Positions 62,628-64,000 of a stretch of DNA of 64,000 bases are shown here, piece after piece. The notes under the pieces were generated by a model, which ran no database searches, was not told the origin of the DNA, and saw only the letters and a list, made by a program, of their open reading frames with translations. The position numbers were made by a program, and so were the translations under genes. The stretch lies in the NCBI RefSeq assembly GCF_035989285.1, contig NZ_CP108513.1, forward strand, positions 10,292,001 to 10,356,000, given 5' to 3'. Every line of letters starts with the position of its first letter. The stretch's first letter is position 1. The DNA is from Streptomyces sp. NBC_01235 (GTDB lineage: Bacteria > Actinomycetota > Actinomycetes > Streptomycetales > Streptomycetaceae).

Positions 62628-62668
62628 CGCCCCCGAACCGAGGGCCCCGCCGAGGGGCGTTGTCAGTG
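62619..62668. repeat. Perfect 15-bp inverted repeat containing two outward RecA-NDp cores
   Basis: CACTGACAACGCCCC (62619-62633) and its exact reverse complement (62654-62668) flank a 20-base GC-rich spacer. Each arm includes the TTGTCAGTG core, one on each strand, so the repeat is a symmetrical divergent promoter element. Confidence 0.9.
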
Positions 62669-62682
62669 CCTGTTGGTAGAAC
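62660..62682 (+). promoter_or_regulatory. RecA-NDp promoter facing the STM4015 gene pair
   Basis: TTGTCAGTG (62660-62668), eight bases, then TAGAAC (62677-62682), which differs from TAnnnT only in the last base. It lies 48 bases before the ATG at 62731. Confidence 0.65.
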
Positions 62683-62730
62683 TGCGGACACATCACGGAC
62701 CGCACACCTTTTCTCCTCAGGAGCAGCCGC

Positions 62731-63687
62731 ATGACCATCGGCCACCACCTCGACGTGTTGTACGGGCTGCCCGCCTACACCTTCCCCCGCCCCGGCAACA
62801 ATCCCCGCCCGGTCGAACCGGACGCGCCGGCCTGGCGGATCACCAGCGACGTCTACGACGCGGGCGAGGGCTGGACGGCGGCGTTCGCCCGTTTCTGCGC
62901 CGCAGTCGACACCACCCGAGTGAAGGCCCTGATCGTCGGAGCCTGGGAGGAGGCGTACGAGGACGACTCCGCCGCCGTCATCGAGGCACTGGTGGCCGCC
63001 CGGGACCGCTTCCCGGCCCTGCGGGCCGTGTTCCTGGGCGACATGGTGGGGGAGGAGTGCGAGATCTCCTGGATCAACCAGACCGACGTCACCCCCCTCC
63101 TGGCCGCGTTCCCCGCGCTCGAGGAGTTCGGTGTGCGCGGCGGATCCGGGCTGAGCTTCCCCGCCCTGAGCCACGGCGCGCTGCGCAGGCTCGTCATCGA
63201 GACGGGCGGACTGCCCGCGGAGGTGGTGCGCGGAGTCGGCGGCAGCGACCTGCCCGCGCTGGAGCACCTCGACCTGTGGCTCGGCACCCCCGACTACGGC
63301 GGCGACAGCGAGGCCGCCGACCTGGAGCCCCTCCTGTCCGGCGCCCGCCTGCCGAACCTGCGCCACCTGGCCCTGCGCAACAGCGAGATGCAGGACGCCG
63401 TGGCCGCCGCGGTCGCGTCCGCCCCGGTCGTGGCCCGGCTGGAGGTGCTGGACCTCTCCATGGGCGTCCTGACCGACGAGGGCGCGGCCGCCCTGCTCGG
63501 CGGCCAGCCGCTCACCCACCTCAAGAAGCTCGACCTGCACCACCACTACCTGACCGAGGCACTCCAGGAGCGCGTCCGGCAGACTCTGGAGCCCGGCGGA
63601 GTCGAGGTGAACCTCGACCGCGGCGACGCCGAGGAGGACGCGGACGACGACGGCACGGTGTGGCGCTACGTCGCCGTGGGGGAGTGA
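62731..63687 (+). CDS. STM4015-family leucine-rich protein (copy 2)
   Basis: A 318-residue protein from ATG 62731, with a CTCAGGAG ribosome site upstream. It has the family start (LDVLYGLPAYTFPRPGNN, APAWRITSD, VKALIVGAW) and then leucine-rich units (LPALEHLDLWLGTPDYGG, LRHLALRNSEMQDAVA, LTHLKKLDLHHHYLTEAL). It closely resembles copy 1. The stop overlaps the GTG of the next gene (GTGA), so copies 2 and 3 are co-translated. It is controlled from the divergent RecA-NDp element with the DUF6745 operon. Confidence 0.85.
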   Translation: MTIGHHLDVLYGLPAYTFPRPGNNPRPVEPDAPAWRITSDVYDAGEGWTAAFARFCAAVDTTRVKALIVGAWEEAYEDDSAAVIEALVAARDRFPALRAVFLGDMVGEECEISWINQTDVTPLLAAFPALEEFGVRGGSGLSFPALSHGALRRLVIETGGLPAEVVRGVGGSDLPALEHLDLWLGTPDYGGDSEAADLEPLLSGARLPNLRHLALRNSEMQDAVAAAVASAPVVARLEVLDLSMGVLTDEGAAALLGGQPLTHLKKLDLHHHYLTEALQERVRQTLEPGGVEVNLDRGDAEEDADDDGTVWRYVAVGE

Positions 63688-64000
63688 GCACCACCTCCAT
63701 GCGCTACTACCCTTCCCATCTCGAAGAGTTCCATGGTCTGCCCGTGCACACCTTCGGCGCCGAGGGCGACCACACCCGGGCCCTGCCCGAGCCGGGCTCG
63801 GTCGCCTGGCGGCTGAGCGCCGAGTGGGACCTGGACTTCGAACCGCTGTGGGGGCGCTTCCTCGAGGCGGTCGACACCGAGGAGGTCACCGCCCTCGTCG
63901 TCGGCATGTGGTGGGAGAGGCGGACCGAACGGGGCATCGACTTCGCCCTGGACCTCCTCACCGCGCACGCCCGGCGTCTGCCGAACCTGCGCGCCCTGTT
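63684..64000 (+). CDS. STM4015-family protein (copy 3), 3' end beyond the window
   Basis: GTG 63684 overlaps the previous stop. The first 105 residues are visible: YYPSHLEEFHGLPVHTFGAE, GSVAWRLSAEWD, VTALVVGMWWE, then RLPNLRALF. This is the N-terminal signature of the same family as the two preceding copies. The gene runs off the end of the window, so length and ending are unknown. Confidence 0.8.
   Translation, partial: MSTTSMRYYPSHLEEFHGLPVHTFGAEGDHTRALPEPGSVAWRLSAEWDLDFEPLWGRFLEAVDTEEVTALVVGMWWERRTERGIDFALDLLTAHARRLPNLRAL

Overview
The window is a chromosomal segment of a high-GC Gram-positive bacterium, almost certainly Streptomyces or a close relative. The signs are third-position GC codon use throughout, many GTG and TTG starts, SpoIIE-type phosphatases, Ser/Thr kinases with extracellular tails, an LAXTG sortase substrate, an ANTAR regulator, a large STAND regulator, DUF6745/STM4015 proteins and leaderless-looking promoters. 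I see no rRNA, tRNA or CRISPR array.

Layout. 0-4.4 kb: the 5' end of a fused acyl-CoA mutase gene (icmF type) with a palindromic operator, a hypothetical gene, a Cys-rich hypothetical gene, a transmembrane Ser/Thr kinase and decayed gene pieces. 4.4-13.9 kb (mostly minus strand): a DUF1152 protein, an FprA-type ferredoxin-NADP reductase under a possible iron box, two large SpoIIE-family sensor phosphatases, a lipoprotein and a cupin. 14-24 kb: a rhomboid-like membrane protein behind a strong RNA hairpin, a wall-anchored DUF1996 protein, a shortened TPR gene, a diacylglycerol-kinase-like/PAP2 pair, a methyltransferase and a TPR-Ser/Thr kinase. 24-29 kb: a 57-residue Cys-rich protein, a P450, a repeat-rich NlpC/P60 protein without a visible signal peptide, and divergent winged-helix and STAS-ANTAR regulators.

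29-33.3 kb: a compact operon next to an IS701-like remnant. It encodes a Cys-rich protein with CX5C motifs, a DUF692/MNIO metalloenzyme, a DUF2063 partner and a ferritin-like VioB-type protein. This is a candidate for an uncharacterised peptide- or protein-modification or metal-handling pathway. 33.6-38.2 kb: a flavin reductase-like protein, a protein of Ser-rich nonapeptide repeats, an AraC regulator and an XRE-NB-ARC-TPR regulator. 38.2-47.3 kb: a four-gene operon (SWIM zinc finger, vWA, MoxR ATPase, DUF5682) facing an LRV-like repeat protein. 47.4-54.4 kb: a 1728-residue secreted double-GH43 enzyme, then a truncated pucR abutting a truncated dehydrogenase. 54.5-64 kb: pyruvate carboxylase, three STM4015-type leucine-rich proteins, an M23 peptidase, an orphan CoxM-like FAD domain, a DUF6745 protein and a small companion.

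The most unifying observation is regulatory. The SWIM/vWA/MoxR/DUF5682 operon and the DUF6745 / STM4015 divergent pair each carry TTGTCAGTG-N8-TAnnnT-like sequences. That is the RecA-independent DNA-damage promoter (RecA-NDp, PafBC-dependent in mycobacteria). In the second case two such promoters face outward within a perfect 15-bp inverted repeat. The two multi-gene modules of unknown function in this window may therefore belong to one genotoxic-stress regulon.
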